DNA from: Cruorifilaria tuberocauda
Taxonomy: Eukaryota; Nematoda; Chromadorea; Rhabditida; Onchocercidae
Direction of reading: 5' to 3'
Assembly (NCBI GenBank): GCA_013365365.1
Contig: JABVXU010000096.1
Location: 1-64,000 of the forward strand
DNA length: 64,000 bases
Positions within the stretch are counted from its first letter, which is position 1, and every line of letters begins with the position of its first letter. The notes under the pieces were generated by a model. That model was not told the origin of the DNA. It searched no databases and worked only from the letters and a program-made list of their open reading frames with translations. The translations under genes were made by a program, and so were the position numbers. This document shows positions 46,753 to 62,745 of the stretch, piece after piece.

Positions 46753-47598
46753 TGCTCCAGCTAAGTCCGCTGGGTTTTACAAACAGTTTAAGAACAATGC
46801 ACTTCAGTGCAAGAAATAGGATTTGTATTGGTTTTTATTCCATTAATTTGCATAAACAAACACCAAATATGAAGTAAATGAAAGGTCACTTGATCACAAA
46901 TCAATTCCAAGTAGACAATCGGAAATGACATCAAATCTTGAAACGAATACTTGCAGCCAGTAGTAGCCTTAAAATGGAAAACTTGGCCATCAATGATCGT
47001 TATGTTTATGGTATGCTCCTATATCTCTGCAATTATCTACTGTTAGATTGTGATGACATGTACGTCTACGTTTCCATTTAGTTACTGTTAGTCTATGATG
47101 TTGGAAATTAAAGATTTTAATAGATCTTCTGCTCACTGTGAAGAAGCAGCAATCATCTTTCTACTTTATTTCATCTTCTATTTGATTCAGAATAGTGCGA
47201 AAATATTACCTTCATTTTTTTCATTGCTGCAAAATTTACTTATTAGCAACTTGTTATGAGAATTAGCAGACTAGTCTGCGGTAATATATGATTGCGGTAC
47301 TTCTCCAACTTATTCATTCTTTGCTTTGAATAATCCCTGAGTGTGGTGGTGTATTCTGTTATTAATGAAAGCCTTTTCATGCCAATACTCAAGCAGGCTC
47401 ACAAATTCCTCACTATACACCAAAGCTGCGAGTTAAGCATTTTGAATTAACAGTTAGATTTATTTCATTTATGACCGAAGTAATCTTTTGTAAAACGCTG
47501 CGATAAGATGTTTAGATATAACATTATCGTTGGAAATGGCATAAGTATCACAGGTCTTTAATAAACTGTTAGAAAACCTCTCCAATTTAAGAATCTCA
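46753..47598. promoter_or_regulatory. Divergent promoter region
   Basis: About 0.85 kb between the starts of the minus-strand membrane gene and plus-strand nxt-1. No coding exon seen and no core promoter motif that I can call. Confidence 0.4.
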
Positions 47599-48343
47599 AT
47601 GTCAAAATTGGCAGTAGAAGATGAGACGGCTTGTACAGCAGCAAAGAAATTTACGGATTTATTCTACGACGCCGTTGATCGAAAACGAAATAAAATGAAT
47701 TTTTTATATGCAGATGGAGCCACGCTTGTTTGGAATGGTAATGCCATACAGGGAGTAGAAATCATTGCCAAATTTTACGATGGTTTACCCAATTCCACTC
47801 ACACGTGAGTTTCATCTTAGCGTTTCATTTACTTCTATTTAACCTAGAAAAGCCGTTTATTAAGATGTCGTCTACCTAAAAAGTCGTTTGCCTAAAAAAG
47901 TGTTTGCTGAGACACTTAGTTTAATGTGTTTTAGTTTCGTTCAATTTGTTTCTCGATATGCCGTAGTTTTTTTGCAAGATTGAATAAGGCATTCATAAAA
48001 GAAAGCACCATGAAAAAGATCAGGGCAATTATTCCATATAGTTAACAGAAAATAACGACAGACATGATTTTGCATGAGTATGAATAACAATGCATGAAGG
48101 ACTAACTTGATCTCATTGAAGTAGTGAATAATTATGTTTTTAAAAACTCATCAGATCTTCAGACTGGAATCACTTGATTGCCAATATATCGATAGTTCTG
48201 ACCAAGCACGTCCGTTGGTAGTCCTTGCCGTTGGAAAAGTGGTTCTTGGTCAAATGACACACGCCTTTACGCAGACATTAGTCCTGACACTAGAGGATGA
48301 AAAATATAAAATACTGAGCGATCGGTTCCGTTTCGTTGATTAA
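47599..48343 (+). CDS. nxt-1: NTF2-related mRNA export factor (p15/NXT1)
   Basis: NTF2-fold partner of NXF1/TAP in nuclear export of mRNA. Two exons: 47599-47804 and 48163-48343; 128 aa, slightly shorter than human NXT1 (140). Recognised by ACTAAKKFTDLFYDAVDRKR, ATLVWNGNAIQG, LPNSTHT, LESLDCQYID and the C-terminus KILSDRFRFVD. Two acceptors are possible for exon 2; the one at 48163 (after ATCTTCAG) preserves the family spacing and frame. The gene converges with adenosylhomocysteinase; about 300 bases separate the stop codons. Confidence 0.93.
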
Positions 48344-48646
48344 TATTTCATATTTCTTTTCTCCAAGTTAAATATCCCTGATCTCTTGTCAATTTATTTT
48401 GTTGACTGAGATTGTTGTTCTGTTGCATATATATTGAAGTATAAAATCAACACCTCAAAAATGAAAAAGTTTGACTTGTTGATTGAATTTCACGAAGGCT
48501 TTATTTGTCATCAATAAAGAAAATTTTTATTCCACTAAAAATGTGGTATCTGATTATTGTATTATAATGACTCTGTAAGAACTGTAACCTGTAAAAAAGG
48601 AAATGGATTTCCAACAATTATCAAAGCAGAAAAAGAGTGGGATCAA

Positions 48647-51426
<2,780 letters not shown>

Positions 51427-51970
51427 CTGGAATGAACTTCTAAAATTAGATGAACTTGAAAGGTCCAACGACGATGCAATTTATTATGAAATACTGCCGA
51501 AGCTGGAAGTTCTACAAAATCATTGCTATGAAACTTACAATAGTTATTTCAGAGAAAGCACACGCCGTTTTCCATCTCTAAATGAGTCTACTGGTATTAC
51601 AACTATGTAATAAAACAACAACTTTTCACTTAGCAGTTGTTTTTTTGTGAAAGACATACAATGATAAGATGTAGAAGTAAGTAAAATTCCAAGGTAAAAC
51701 CTTTTGTAAAATTTATGAAAAGGTCAGTCATATTTTTTCTTTGGATATCACTGCTGACAAAGAAGAGAACTAAAAGAAGCAGAGTGGAAACTGCTTGTCG
51801 TTAAAGAAATAATTTTGTTTTATAAAAATTTTTATTGAATAATTCAAAAGCTCTTCACTTTGAAAAAAACAAGGTAAATATGGTAATAACGATATTTCAA
51901 TTTTTAGATTTCCATTCTTTAACAAATTCAAATAATTAGATGATTCCATAATGCATGAAATTATTCCAGA

Positions 51971-54900
51971 TCAATCATCATCTGCTTCATCAGCTACGTT
52001 CGGTGGTCGTGGTGCTGGCCCTCCACTTGACTGCTTGGACATGATAATCTAAAAATCTGACGAAAACATTGCATAAAAATGCAGGAGAACATAATAAATT
52101 TGTTCAGGTACTTCAGTTTATCTCTTATCAAATTCTTTGTTCCGAAGAAATTTATAACCTAGATAAACTTGATTCGAGAGGCTCTTTTCATTGTGGCTCT
52201 ATTGGTGGCTAATTGTTTTATTACTGTATAGGTGCTAAATATTTAAATGTTCATTGCAAATATTAAACGAAAAAGACTAATTCAAAGACTGATTGCATCT
52301 TTTCAGTCTCAAAAATTTATCTGCTAAGAGATGTCTAGATACAAACCTGATCTATTTTCAAAATGGTGATTGCAGCGTCTGTAGCTAATTTGATGGCAGA
52401 TTTCTTACCACTGTACAGATCGTAGATATCTGCTTCCACAGCATCCATCATATCTCCAGAGAAGAGATCGATTCCGGTATTCTTCTGACCTTCCTGATGA
52501 GCAGCATAAATTTTGGAAAGTACTTCAGTTGGCTGAAACATTACGTCAGAATGAAGCAGTTTATCAAGTAACGATTTTAAATCAAAAGCGATTCATTTAT
52601 AAAAAATATTTTAATGATTATTTCGCTGACATCCAATCCAGCGTTCTCGGCAATTTGTTTCGGCAAAGCTTCCAGAGCATGCGCGAATTTTTTAATCGAA
52701 TACTGCTCAAGTCCCGCACACTTCTCACCAAACGATTCTATTTGTCGGGCAAGTTCAATCTCCACAGCTCCAGCACCAGGAAGCAACTATAATGAAGCCA
52801 GTTTACCTCTAAATGCGTTACAAAAATTTATCAGAGTTATTCAGTTAAACATGCAATAATCAGCACTGTTTCTTAAACTAGTTGGATCACATTTTGGGTA
52901 AAGATAAGAATAAAAAATTTTACATAAATCTCTTCAAACAGTTAAATCTTACAAAATATCGAACTTTTTTAAACAAAAAGAAACACAAACTCGGCAGTCT
53001 CTTGTAAGCGCTTTATAAGTATTAATTGCATCGTCGATGGCTCTTTCAATGTCATCCATTCGTGACTGACTCGAACCTCTGATAACGATTGTCGCAACAT
53101 GTCCTCGCTCACTAGAATTATCGAATATCGTCACTTCCGTCTCGCCTATTTCATCTCTATACACTCGATCACATTCACCATAAGAAGTTCGTTGTGGAAC
53201 ACACTAAACATCTGGATTTGAGATTTTTCAAAAACTGCATCAGTTTTATGACAACAGAGTAAAATAAGAAATATTCAAGAATGTTTATGTTGGTCTCAAA
53301 TCATTTGTCTTAAAATAAAATTTAGCAATTTTAGATGTTTTCTAGGTATTAATTACAATAATTTTATATTTTATAACCTGACTATTCAGTGCATTAATTG
53401 CACTTCTTGTTTTGGCAATTCCTTATTCGTCGTAATCGGTACATCCTTGTGCCGTGGAAAATACGCTATAGCATAACGACATTAAAAAAAGGCTATAAAA
53501 TCTGAAAAATTTACTACTCGCGCTTGTGCTTGAGCTCCAGTGGTTCGGCATAATCTTCTGAGATCGAATTTCGAGGTCAGTCTAACGCCCATGATTTTGT
53601 ATTTGTTCAGAAAGTGAACATAAAGATCACCAAACTTTCCTGCTGCTACCACGACATTAACGCCATTTTCAGCCAGAGCTTTTATAACAGTTTCTACTTC
53701 AGCTTCTTCTCCAGCACTGAATTTCAGCAATTCATCGGCGCTTTCTAACAAAACTGTGCCCTGGAATTTAAAACCATTAAAGTCACATAAAGTAGAAACG
53801 CAAAATAATGACTACACTTCATGAAAAAACATGATTTTCTAATGTTAAATGATTTTCTAATATGGTATTTTCTAATGTTAAAAGTCACCTAAACAAATTC
53901 TAGTGGTTACTATCATTAGTAGGAGATAACTATAAGTTCGCATTTCGAACAGTTAAATCTTAAAACATGCTTAAAGATATGTTGCAGCAAATCATTGATA
54001 ACCCTAGTAATATTGATAATTTTTCTCAAAAAAAATTTTTTACACATTCCAAAAATTTCGACTAAAATCATAAGAAATAAACAGTCTCCATTATGATTAC
54101 CTTTGTTTCTGTTTGAGTCAGATCAAATGGACACGTGAATACAACGATTCGGGCTTTATCCATTTTTTTGATTTCACCTTCGGCTCCACGTAGAAAAATC
54201 ATTCCGTTCATGGTTTTTGAAGACTGAACAGATGAACCAAGAATTTTGCACACCCGAATATTATCCACGTTGAAATTATGTGCGTTTGTTGGTACAATTT
54301 GAACTAAAATCAATCTTTTGTATTATATGAACTGGTTATTTAGCGCATTTATTCCATTATAAAATTGTGTAGTCTATTGCCTAATCTGCTATCATTTCAA
54401 GAATCAGTGTTTTTTATTTCATTTTAACATGCACTATTTTATCGACTCAACGATATATCCTATGTCATCAGGTAATTTTATGATGGTATGTAATATAAAA
54501 GTGAAAAGACTCACCACAAGCTTTGGCAACTAGATGTGCAATAAAATCAACATTGTCGTACTGCTTTGACATGATTGCAGATTTCAGATATTTCTTCACC
54601 AATTCAATATTTCGCAGATCTTCAGCCTTCTTAACGACTAGTGATGGCAATATTTCCAACGTTTTGTCTACTGCATTTTCATAGCCATCGGCAATTTCAG
54701 AAGGGTTCAAACCCTATAAACTTTGAAATTTGAAACTATTATTAACAAAGAAAATTTCACGAGAAATGAATGCATAAGTTATTCTCCATTGATATTGATG
54801 TTTCTAAGGGAAACAGTGCAGGAATACAAAGATTGCTAGTGTGTTTTTACTGTTGCCGATAAGCTTTCCTTGAATCTTTCCATCGCTGTATATTCATCTT

Positions 54901-55614
54901 GTTCTCAAAACATAATGCACAACAATACTTTAAATTACTTTAAATTAGACCATTTAAATTTAAATTACTTCGAATTACTACTTTAAATTAGATCCAAATG
55001 ATTACCATGCTCAACAGTTGAGAAGCGTGTTCCAATAATGCGGCACCGAAAATAACAACTGTATTTGTGCCATCACCGATCTGTTTCTCTTGCATTTGAG
55101 TAGCCATAACAAGCATTTTGGCTGCTGGATGTTGTACTTCAAGTTCTTTTAAAATAGTTCCGGCATCGTTTGTTACAAACAACTTCTCAATATGATTGAT
55201 CATCATTTTGTTCATACCTAAATATTTACGTCACAGGATACACCAGTATAAATCTCAAACGCAATGGCGTAAACCAACCGTACGCAAAATTCTCTTCAAG
55301 CTTAGTTTTACTATAAATTTATGTACACTGATTGAACCATCACAAAATCATTACCATTTGGTCCAAATGCTGATTGCATCTGAGAAGAAAGTTCGATGCA
55401 TGCTTCAATATTACGTAGGACAGCTTCTTCGGTACCTTTGAAATGCTGAAAATCACATCAGTAATCCAAAAAAGAGAAAAGACGACAGATAGAAGCGAGG
55501 AGAATAATGACTTATCAGGGCAGGAACCAGCGATAACAAACTCTTCATAATAGTTACCTGTGCGCCTTCTTTTAGGAATCGGGCATATCCAGACTTCGGA
55601 ATAAGCATAGCCAT
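51971..55614 (-). CDS. cct-8: T-complex protein 1 subunit theta (CCT8)
   Basis: ATP-driven group II chaperonin subunit that folds actin, tubulin and other cytosolic proteins within the TRiC/CCT ring. Ten exons: 55558-55614, 55355-55445, 55006-55217, 54515-54713, 54101-54303, 53518-53760, 52991-53203, 52631-52786, 52347-52532, 51971-52048; 545 aa, normal length. Chaperonin motifs: FGPNGMNKMMINH, VTNDAGTIL (Asp67), GDGTNTVVI (97-104), FNVDNIRVCKILGSS, CPFDLTQTETK, SKFDLRRLC, IVIRGS, MDDIERAIDDAINTYK, PGAGAVEIELA, and the theta-type tail SSGGPAPRPP plus acidic end. One intron uses donor GTCAGC (after 52631). The ATG lies a few bases after CCTTTCAG. Upstream of ahcy-1 on the same strand. Confidence 0.97.
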
Positions 55615-56833
55615 TCTGTTCCCTGAAAGGAGCGGACGAAAATTAGGAATTAGTGAAAGTGTAGTATGGAAAGAACTAAAAATGTATACTACCTTCTACA
55701 TCCTAGAAACGACTGAAGGCAATCTGCCCATACCATAAACATGCCCTAACAGCTAACTACAGCAGTACTTCATTGTCTTGCTTAACTAGTCGGGCAAACC
55801 GCTAAATATTGCTCGGGCCATAGCAGGTTTAATGAAATATACGGCATGGGAGAATCGGCTGACGTGTATTTCCGGGTCTTGTTGGGAGGGATGGGCTAGA
55901 TTAGTTTGTAACGTGAGACTAGACGAAATGCAAGTTACAATTTTATGCTGTAGCCAGTTCCATTCCGTGGATGAAAATTATCTTGGGATTTAAGTTGAGA
56001 TGTTTGCACTGCATTCACTTACAAGACATTTACAAAATACAACACAAAATTCCATTTTCATATCAAGCGGACAAAGTCAAGAAATAGGAGGAGACCATAT
56101 TTTTGTTTCTGCTTAATAACAACATTAGTAACAGATGATACTTATTCTATCGGCTTCGCATAAGTATGGAACGAATCAGAAGTGATTCTGCCAGATTTTC
56201 CATCTCTTTATTTTTCATCTCGTTAATTTTCAGTCTCTGCTTCAAAAAATTCATCTCTTTATTCTTATAAATAAAACTGGTTTCATAAAAAAAGCATGTA
56301 TATAAATACCGTTGCAGTAAATCATGAAATTGCTCGATAGCAGTCGATGGGAAAATTTTGCAATGTTTGGATCAAAAACATCGAAAAAATCACAAATACA
56401 GATAAAATTGTTTGCGTAATTTCAAAAACTTTGAAATTTATTGGCAAAAATTATTTAATCAACATTGGCAGTTGTGTTTTTTGAGATGGAGCCGTCATAA
56501 ATTGTTTATCGGTAATTTAAGGCTTTTATATAGAATCAGTTCATAGCAAATTTAATAACTGTTTCATGCATTTTCAGTTTATCCATTTAACCGAAAAAAA
56601 ATCATATTATTGAAGTCAATAAAATCATCCAATCTACTGATTTGATTACTGGATGATAAAGCCTATTTTTATTTAAAATTTTTTACGAGCGATAGCTGAG
56701 TAGAAAACATTCCTCGAAAAATCGCTGAAATATCATGATTATTGAACTTTTTTCCTTCTCATAATTATTATTTATGTGAGAGTGATTGATTGAGAGGAGA
56801 CGTTTTCCTCGTGAGAAACTAGATCAAGGAAAA
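55615..56833. other. Intergenic upstream of cct-8, no gene seen
   Basis: Somewhat GC-richer than average near 55700-55930. Promoter of cct-8 presumably lies here; no exon or repeat recognised. Confidence 0.5.
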
Positions 56834-57217
56834 ATGATGCTAATTCATGAATGGATTCTGAGCAATGAGTACAAAGTTCTTATTGCAGAATGTAAATCAG
56901 TTCGATGTGGCACTGCATTAGTTACAATGCTTTTATCACGATGACAAGCTTCGAGTAGTATGTATGATGGTAAAAGATAATTCATAAATCCGTAAGTTTA
57001 ATCAAATTCTTGTTCTACATTAAGTAAAAATTACATGAAGCGTAAAAATTGAAATCGGAAATGGAATATCGGATATGGATGTTGTGTGAATGAGGAAAAT
57101 GGACATTTATTTGATGGACCGTTTTATATTATTGATGAAAAAGAAGTCGTTTTATCTTTAGCTCCTATATTTCACGAACATGCAAGTACGAGGAAAGAAT
57201 TTCCAATAGATTTTTGA
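56834..57217 (+). pseudogene. Run of coding-like frames, probably a decayed gene
   Basis: Three consecutive protein-like segments in different frames: MMLIHEWILSNEYKVLIAEC and KSVRCGTALVT (ATG 56834), then QCFYHDDKLRVVCMMVKDN after a frame change at about 56925, then KWNIGYGCCVNEENGHLFDG and FYIIDEKEVVLSLAPIFHEH to a stop at 57217. No pair of splice sites joins the first two (the only candidate intron is about 30 bases, too short). This fits an orphan gene with a frameshift, or a sequencing indel. I do not recognise the family. Confidence 0.4.
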
Positions 57218-57597
57218 TGTTCGACAGTTAAAAATAAGTTGCAACAAAGAAAGAGCTGATGAAAATCTGAGGCATTTTTCGTCAAATATCTTTTATCACT
57301 TTTCATAAACCGAATGTGAAATAAATTGGGAAGAGGTAGTTAGCCAACTTCATCGTGTAACCTGAATAAAATTTGTTCCTGAATAAAAAATCTGAATAAA
57401 ATTAAACTAATGAATCATATTATTTAACCAATTTTAAAATTTCAGTATTTCCTACAATCACGTAATTGGTGAGCAGGAAGAGAGTACCACGTAAGCTGCA
57501 TAATTTAAATGATTCAGTGGAACCCCACCGCCTGATATCATTTTGAAATAGCAGAAACTGTGGAAGAAGTATAAAAATTTGTAATATTTTGTTGAAA

Positions 57598-57999
57598 CTA
57601 ACTCATTTGCAGAATTTCCGCAGTTGCTTTAGTTGGGGCGCCTTCTCCCGCATCTTCAACTCCTTCAGCTTCCGCTTTTCCCGCTTTCTTTGTTTGTTCC
57701 GTTACGACAGTCGGAGTTACTTTATCAATACTCGTCGTTTTTTCCTTGACAGTCGTTTTTCCTTTCTCTTGGATGGTTAAGTTTTCTTTGTCGTCGACAA
57801 TTGGCACATCTGATTCTCTTTGTGCTACAACAAAGTTACGGAATAGAAATTATCATCATGAATATATCTCCGACTAGCTGACCCCTTTCATTTCTCACAA
57901 TAAAAACAGCAATATTTGCTTACTTTCATTATTCCCATAACTTCCACTCCCACATAGCAAGATGAACATTACGACGAAGAGAGCCGATGAAAATGCCAT
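57598..57999 (-). CDS. Small secreted disordered protein
   Basis: Two exons, 57924-57999 and 57598-57824, joined by a consensus intron (GTAAGC to TGTAG), giving 100 aa. Residues 1-22 are a classical signal peptide (MAFSSALFVVMFILLCGSGS). The mature part has no cysteine, is rich in Lys, Glu, Thr and Ala (ENLTIQEKGKTTVKEKTT, KAGKAEAEGVEDAGEGAP), and is likely intrinsically disordered with one N-glycosylation sequon (NLT). Start codon lies 451 bases from that of the membrane-protein gene on the other strand. Such small secreted proteins are common among lineage-specific nematode products, but I know no matching family. Confidence 0.65.
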
Positions 58000-58449
58000 C
58001 ACTCCGTTAGTGAATAATGACTCTTCAAGTAAACTAATCCTTTTATAATCTTATCAACTGATAAATTCATCAAATATGCATCAATTGATGAAAATAATTG
58101 CTTCAAAAATTTCCATAATACATATTCATCTCTACGGCAAACTCTTAAAGTGATATCAATTCTAGCGTATTTTTAAATTTTAGGACTTTTATTTTTATTG
58201 AAAAAAAATATATAATTTACGAGAAGAGCGTAAATTCTCTTCATTGATATCTCCTGTTATCTGAAGCAGCGGTTGATTCTTACAACGGTCTTCATCGTTA
58301 AACACATGGCCGCTTCTAATGAAGAGTTTGACTATAATATCTTTAAAATATCAGAATTCTTTGTCTTCCAATTTCAATTTTTTGATTCCTAAAAACACGT
58401 TGGCAAAAGGATATTAATTTCGTGAAATCCTGAAAACGTAAATCATTGG

Positions 58450-61400
58450 ATGAAACAATCGAAAACGCTCCCTCGCTTTTCAAATCCTAAATCATCGAAA
58501 ATCTTTTCTAGATGGGGTGCCAAGCTTACGCTATCGCTTCTAGGCCTCATATTATTTGCTATACTCTCCATTCTCCTAGCCATTTATTTTGGCCGAACCA
58601 AACGAATCCAAATAATGGCGCAACAAAATGCTATTGCATCATCTGATCTGCAAGTAATGTTTGCTTTTAAATCTTTTAAATTGAATTATGCTAACTCATC
58701 AATTCATCATAAAAACTCCGATCAGTTCCTCACTTCTCAAAATGATGTAAGCTTCCATTCTATCTGTTCCTTCCACTTTATATAATGCAACAATTACTTA
58801 TTCAAAATGTAGTCCAACAGTACAATATGTTATATACATATAATTCATTGTCAATCCGAAATTCCAAAATTAGGGAAAATTTCTGATTTCGTTTTTATTA
58901 GTTTTGCTGCGGTAATTGGGTTTAAATGGAAAGAAATTCTCCTAGATTCACGTAAGAGATGACAAAAAAGAGAAGAGTTTGATGGACAGGAAGCAGTCAA
59001 CACAAAAATTTATGGATCATATAACAGCAACACCGGTCATCAAAGTATACCAAACTGATACTAATGGTATTCTTTTAAATAGCGAAACTGAGGACTTCCC
59101 GAATTCCAATTTAATCTGTTCCCAAAGCTTCAAAATTGATAGACGTTGAGTACTTAGAAAGGAAAATCTTTCGGTAATTGCTGGCTTGGTGCAGTTATAA
59201 AATCATTTTGTTCAACAAGTAGGAATGAATAAATTCGTTACGTTTCAAGTTGTCATTAAACTTTCCTTAAATTAGACTTCAAATCTGGAAAAAATTCAGC
59301 ACTAGCTGAGGAAACATTCCCAACAACACTAAAGCCAAATATACAATATTATTTCGGAATATTCATCCAAGAACAAGAAATTGAAATAGAAATCAGAATT
59401 TTTTTTTTAATCAAGCTTTATTTACTTGTCATAAAAATGTGTTTGAAATTTATTCAGCGCATTAGTATTAAAATGAAATGATTGAAAGTTCGATAAGAAG
59501 TGATTATAACGCAATAGTAATAGCAATGATAAAATTAGAAGGAGCAAGAAGTGAAATCAAGTAAAGGATAATTATACTTCGAACTACTGAGTTGCGTGGA
59601 CAAAATCATCGTTAAAATAACTTGCCTAATGTAAATTGAATGTATGTAAACTATATGATTTCTACATATGGGAAATTCGTTTTACCTCTATCAGATAAGT
59701 TAGTTTTAGCCATGAATGAGAAACGAAACACATTTCCTGAAATCATTTCGAAGGTTATATCATCCGAGACTGTGAACCTTTCCATGGAAAAGGCAAGTAT
59801 TTTCTATTAAAAAGTGCAATTTTAAATTAAAGCCTTAAAATTTCATCATGAAATTGGACTAGATGATAGTGCATATCCTTAAATATATTATACTTGCAAC
59901 ATGAGATAGCGTGGTTGGAACTTTTCGAAGTTAGATCGTTAAAATCTTTCTAAACTATTTCATGATAACTATCATTTTTATCTCAATCTTAATTTCCATT
60001 ACTTAGCAATTAGCGTAATTTACACTGATTGCAGAATAAAAGAACTAGTAATAATTCAAATGTAAAGCTGCAAAGTTTACACATTTCAAGAAATCAAGAT
60101 ATTCCGGAAATCCCATCAACAATTGCAATACAGGAGATGCGAACAGGAAGAGATACAAATGGAAATAAACCACTGTATCAACTCACGTATGTTGCTAAGT
60201 ATTAGAGGTAAAGCTGGTGAGGGATAAAATGTTTGACTCTTATTTCTGAAAACTTTACAGTAAGAATTACTCAGTAAGTTAAGCAGTTTATTTGTACATC
60301 TATTTCCATTAAAAAAAATGTAAATCTTGCTACTTGAAATTTCTGCAGTTCCTTTTAAGCAAATCGACCAGCTGATACCATTTATTATTGTTAATTATTT
60401 TTATTTTATTTTATTCAATTATCAGTTATTCTACTTCAGTTCAACGCAATTCATTGGAATCAACGCAATTCATGGAACACTAATACCAAAAATACCATTA
60501 AATGACAGAAAAAGTCCTCAAAGAACCGGAAACAAGTTTTTGTATGAGTTAATTTCATCTCGCCCGACGTCAGAGCATAACTTTTTACAGGCAACAAGGT
60601 TGCTTTTCATATTTATAAATAGGTCTTTATGACGATTTGTTTTAATCATGACCCATTCTAAACATGGCATTAAATGTTTGTTAATAAATTAAAAAGCATT
60701 ATTCACTGCACTCGCCTCGAAAAGTACAATTTTTATCCCACTGATATACAAATACTAATACCTTCCAATGTTTCTTCATTTCTAATTTTGTTATCTAAAC
60801 AATAGTCCGAAGAAAATTATACGGATAAGTTTATCCATGTTATTTACCACATTTATGATACTTGACATTTCCGGTAATTTAAATAACAGGGAATAACAGG
60901 AAATATAGATGATTATTGAAACAATGGAAGAATTTAATAATTTTATATTAAGATAAAAATTGCCCTAAAAATTACCTATAGCTTGCAACAAGTTTGAAAA
61001 CACATCCAAAACTGAACTGATAGCACTTTCCGTCTAATCACCCACTAATTTATATTTTTCGAAAAAAATAAAAGGATGTTTAGCATCTTTTGAAAGAGGA
61101 ATTTTTGAGATGAGAGGATGTTTTAGTAATGAAACGAAGCAGGTTATGGAATTTACATCGCAGATTCGGTTAACAGCTAGCAATATTCATTGAATACAAA
61201 AGTGTCCACGAAAATAATATGCCAACGATACCAGAAACCCACTGTATTGATCTAACTAGTCATCGTGACATGTCTAGCAGGATACTTAAAAACAACATTA
61301 GTTAATCAGATTTTCTTCTTTCCTTCGTTCCAAAGTTAAAAAAAATTTCCACATTCGATGCAATATTGAAATTTCAAGAAACTCGACAGAAGAGAACTCT

Positions 61401-61511
61401 GAATATACAGAAATTACAATTCCGGAATTCCAAACCAGCATATCGAAGTCGCTAATAACTGAAGGTGCATTTTCCAAATCGGTGATAATGATTACCAAAG
61501 ATCATTATTAA
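58450..61511 (+). CDS. Unrecognised type II membrane protein, 7 exons
   Basis: Exons 58450-58746, 58946-59144, 59276-59464 (end uncertain), 59695-59792, 60035-60186, 60440-60598, 61310-61511; about 431 aa. Residues 1-24 are basic, 25-47 form a transmembrane helix (LTLSLLGLILFAILSILLAI), and the remainder is polar and low-complexity: HVRDDKKEKSLMDRKQSTQK, NEKRNTFPEIISKVISSETV, NKRTSNNSNVKLQSLHISRN, HGTLIPKIPLNDRKSPQRTG, IEISRNSTEENSEYTEITIP. Acceptors are good and phases agree throughout; exon 4 ends in the GC donor AAAAG|GCAAGT. Exon 1 may hide a 72-base in-frame intron (58654-58725). The exon 3 end is the weakest point because no strong donor exists. No enzyme or binding motif recognised; several N-glycosylation sequons suit an extracellular domain. 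Divergent from the secreted protein at 57598-57999. Confidence 0.6.
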
Positions 61512-62180
61512 CTACTTCTTCCCATTAATTATAATAGAGCAAAGAGATTATGATCGATGTCACTTATTTGATAATTTATTCATTCGGGCAACTTTTTTTC
61601 AGATTTTTTACGCAAAGTAATTTTACAATAGTATCATAAATCCTAAATACAATGCTGGTTTTTAAACATTCAGCACTACCTCTAATTTTAACACAAAGTC
61701 TTGAAAGGAAAATTATAATTGAGGTTTTTAACCACAAGCGTCATTTCATGATGAATATAATATGAAGGTTTAGGAAAGTTTACCTGATAAAATAGACAAT
61801 CGGTAAGGAAACAAAATTATACTGCAGTATACAACTGAAAAATAGAAAGAATCTAAAAAAATTTAATATTCTTAAATAACCAGGTAATGAAGAAGGGGAA
61901 CATAATCAATGCAATTCTGCATTCTGAATGTCAACGCTTAAAATGGAAACAGTCCTATGCATATCAGTTTAACCATTATAATTATGACAAAACTGCATAA
62001 ATTTCAGAATGTTAGCAATGAAGAACAAAGTGGATGTTCTTTTTCCTATCAGATTATATTTTGTGCACCTCACTAACGAACAACTCATTGGTTGATTGGT
62101 TCACTTCAATATTCGAATAAAAAGATACGTCAAAATTGTAACACACTGGTGACATCGTAAGCGATGGAAAGAAGTGAAAA

Positions 62181-62449
62181 ATGAATCACACACAAGAACC
62201 TCATCCAGAAAAGAATCCATTAATAAAATTATGGAATGATATGCATGACAAATATAAATCAAGAAAGTTTACCTCGACTTTCAAAAAAAATGAATATATG
62301 ATATGTGCTAATCTGGATACTTCTCTTATCTTCATAACAATACATGCATCATGGTTTACAGAATTCTTATTATCAAAAAATTGGAAGACAAAGAGCAAGA
62401 ACCGATTCACTTAAAGATTGAAAAAAAGAAGATACACAAGCTCATCTAA
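62181..62449 (+). CDS. Candidate 57-aa protein, two exons
   Basis: Exons 62181-62266 and 62362-62449 (acceptor GTTTACAG) join in phase 2: MNHTQEPHPEKNPLIKLWND … YKSRK then ILIIKKLEDKEQEPIHLKIE … KIHKLI. The joined reading is more protein-like than the unspliced 77-codon frame. It may be the 3' end of the membrane gene to the left, but no acceptor joins it in frame to 61481. Highly charged, no motif recognised. Confidence 0.35.
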
Positions 62450-62745
62450 AAGGTAAGAAATATTCAAAAGTATTTAGAGCAATATTCAAGTGTATAAGAA
62501 ATGGATTTCTAAATCAAAACGTTCGTGTCGAATAACTCTAAAACCAAAACCAATAGCGATAGAACATATTAAATATAAGTATTAACTGAAAACAAAAGAA
62601 GTAGGTTTCCATATAAATCTATATGTCAAATACCGAACCCCAAATCAAAATATCACACAGATAAAGTTAGTGTAGAGATTAAATATGATAAACTTCTGAA
62701 AACATATCAAATGAATTTTTAAAATAATACAGACTCTGGGAATTA

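Noticed and set aside
53390..53460. Possible extra cct-8 exon between exons 6 and 7
   Set aside because: Joining 53518 directly to 53203 reproduces the family spacing (GAQAQAR to CVPQRTSYGECDRVY) without it.
54690..54716. tRNA B-box-like GGTTCAAACCC
   Set aside because: It is inside a conserved cct-8 exon and no cloverleaf or A box can be formed around it.
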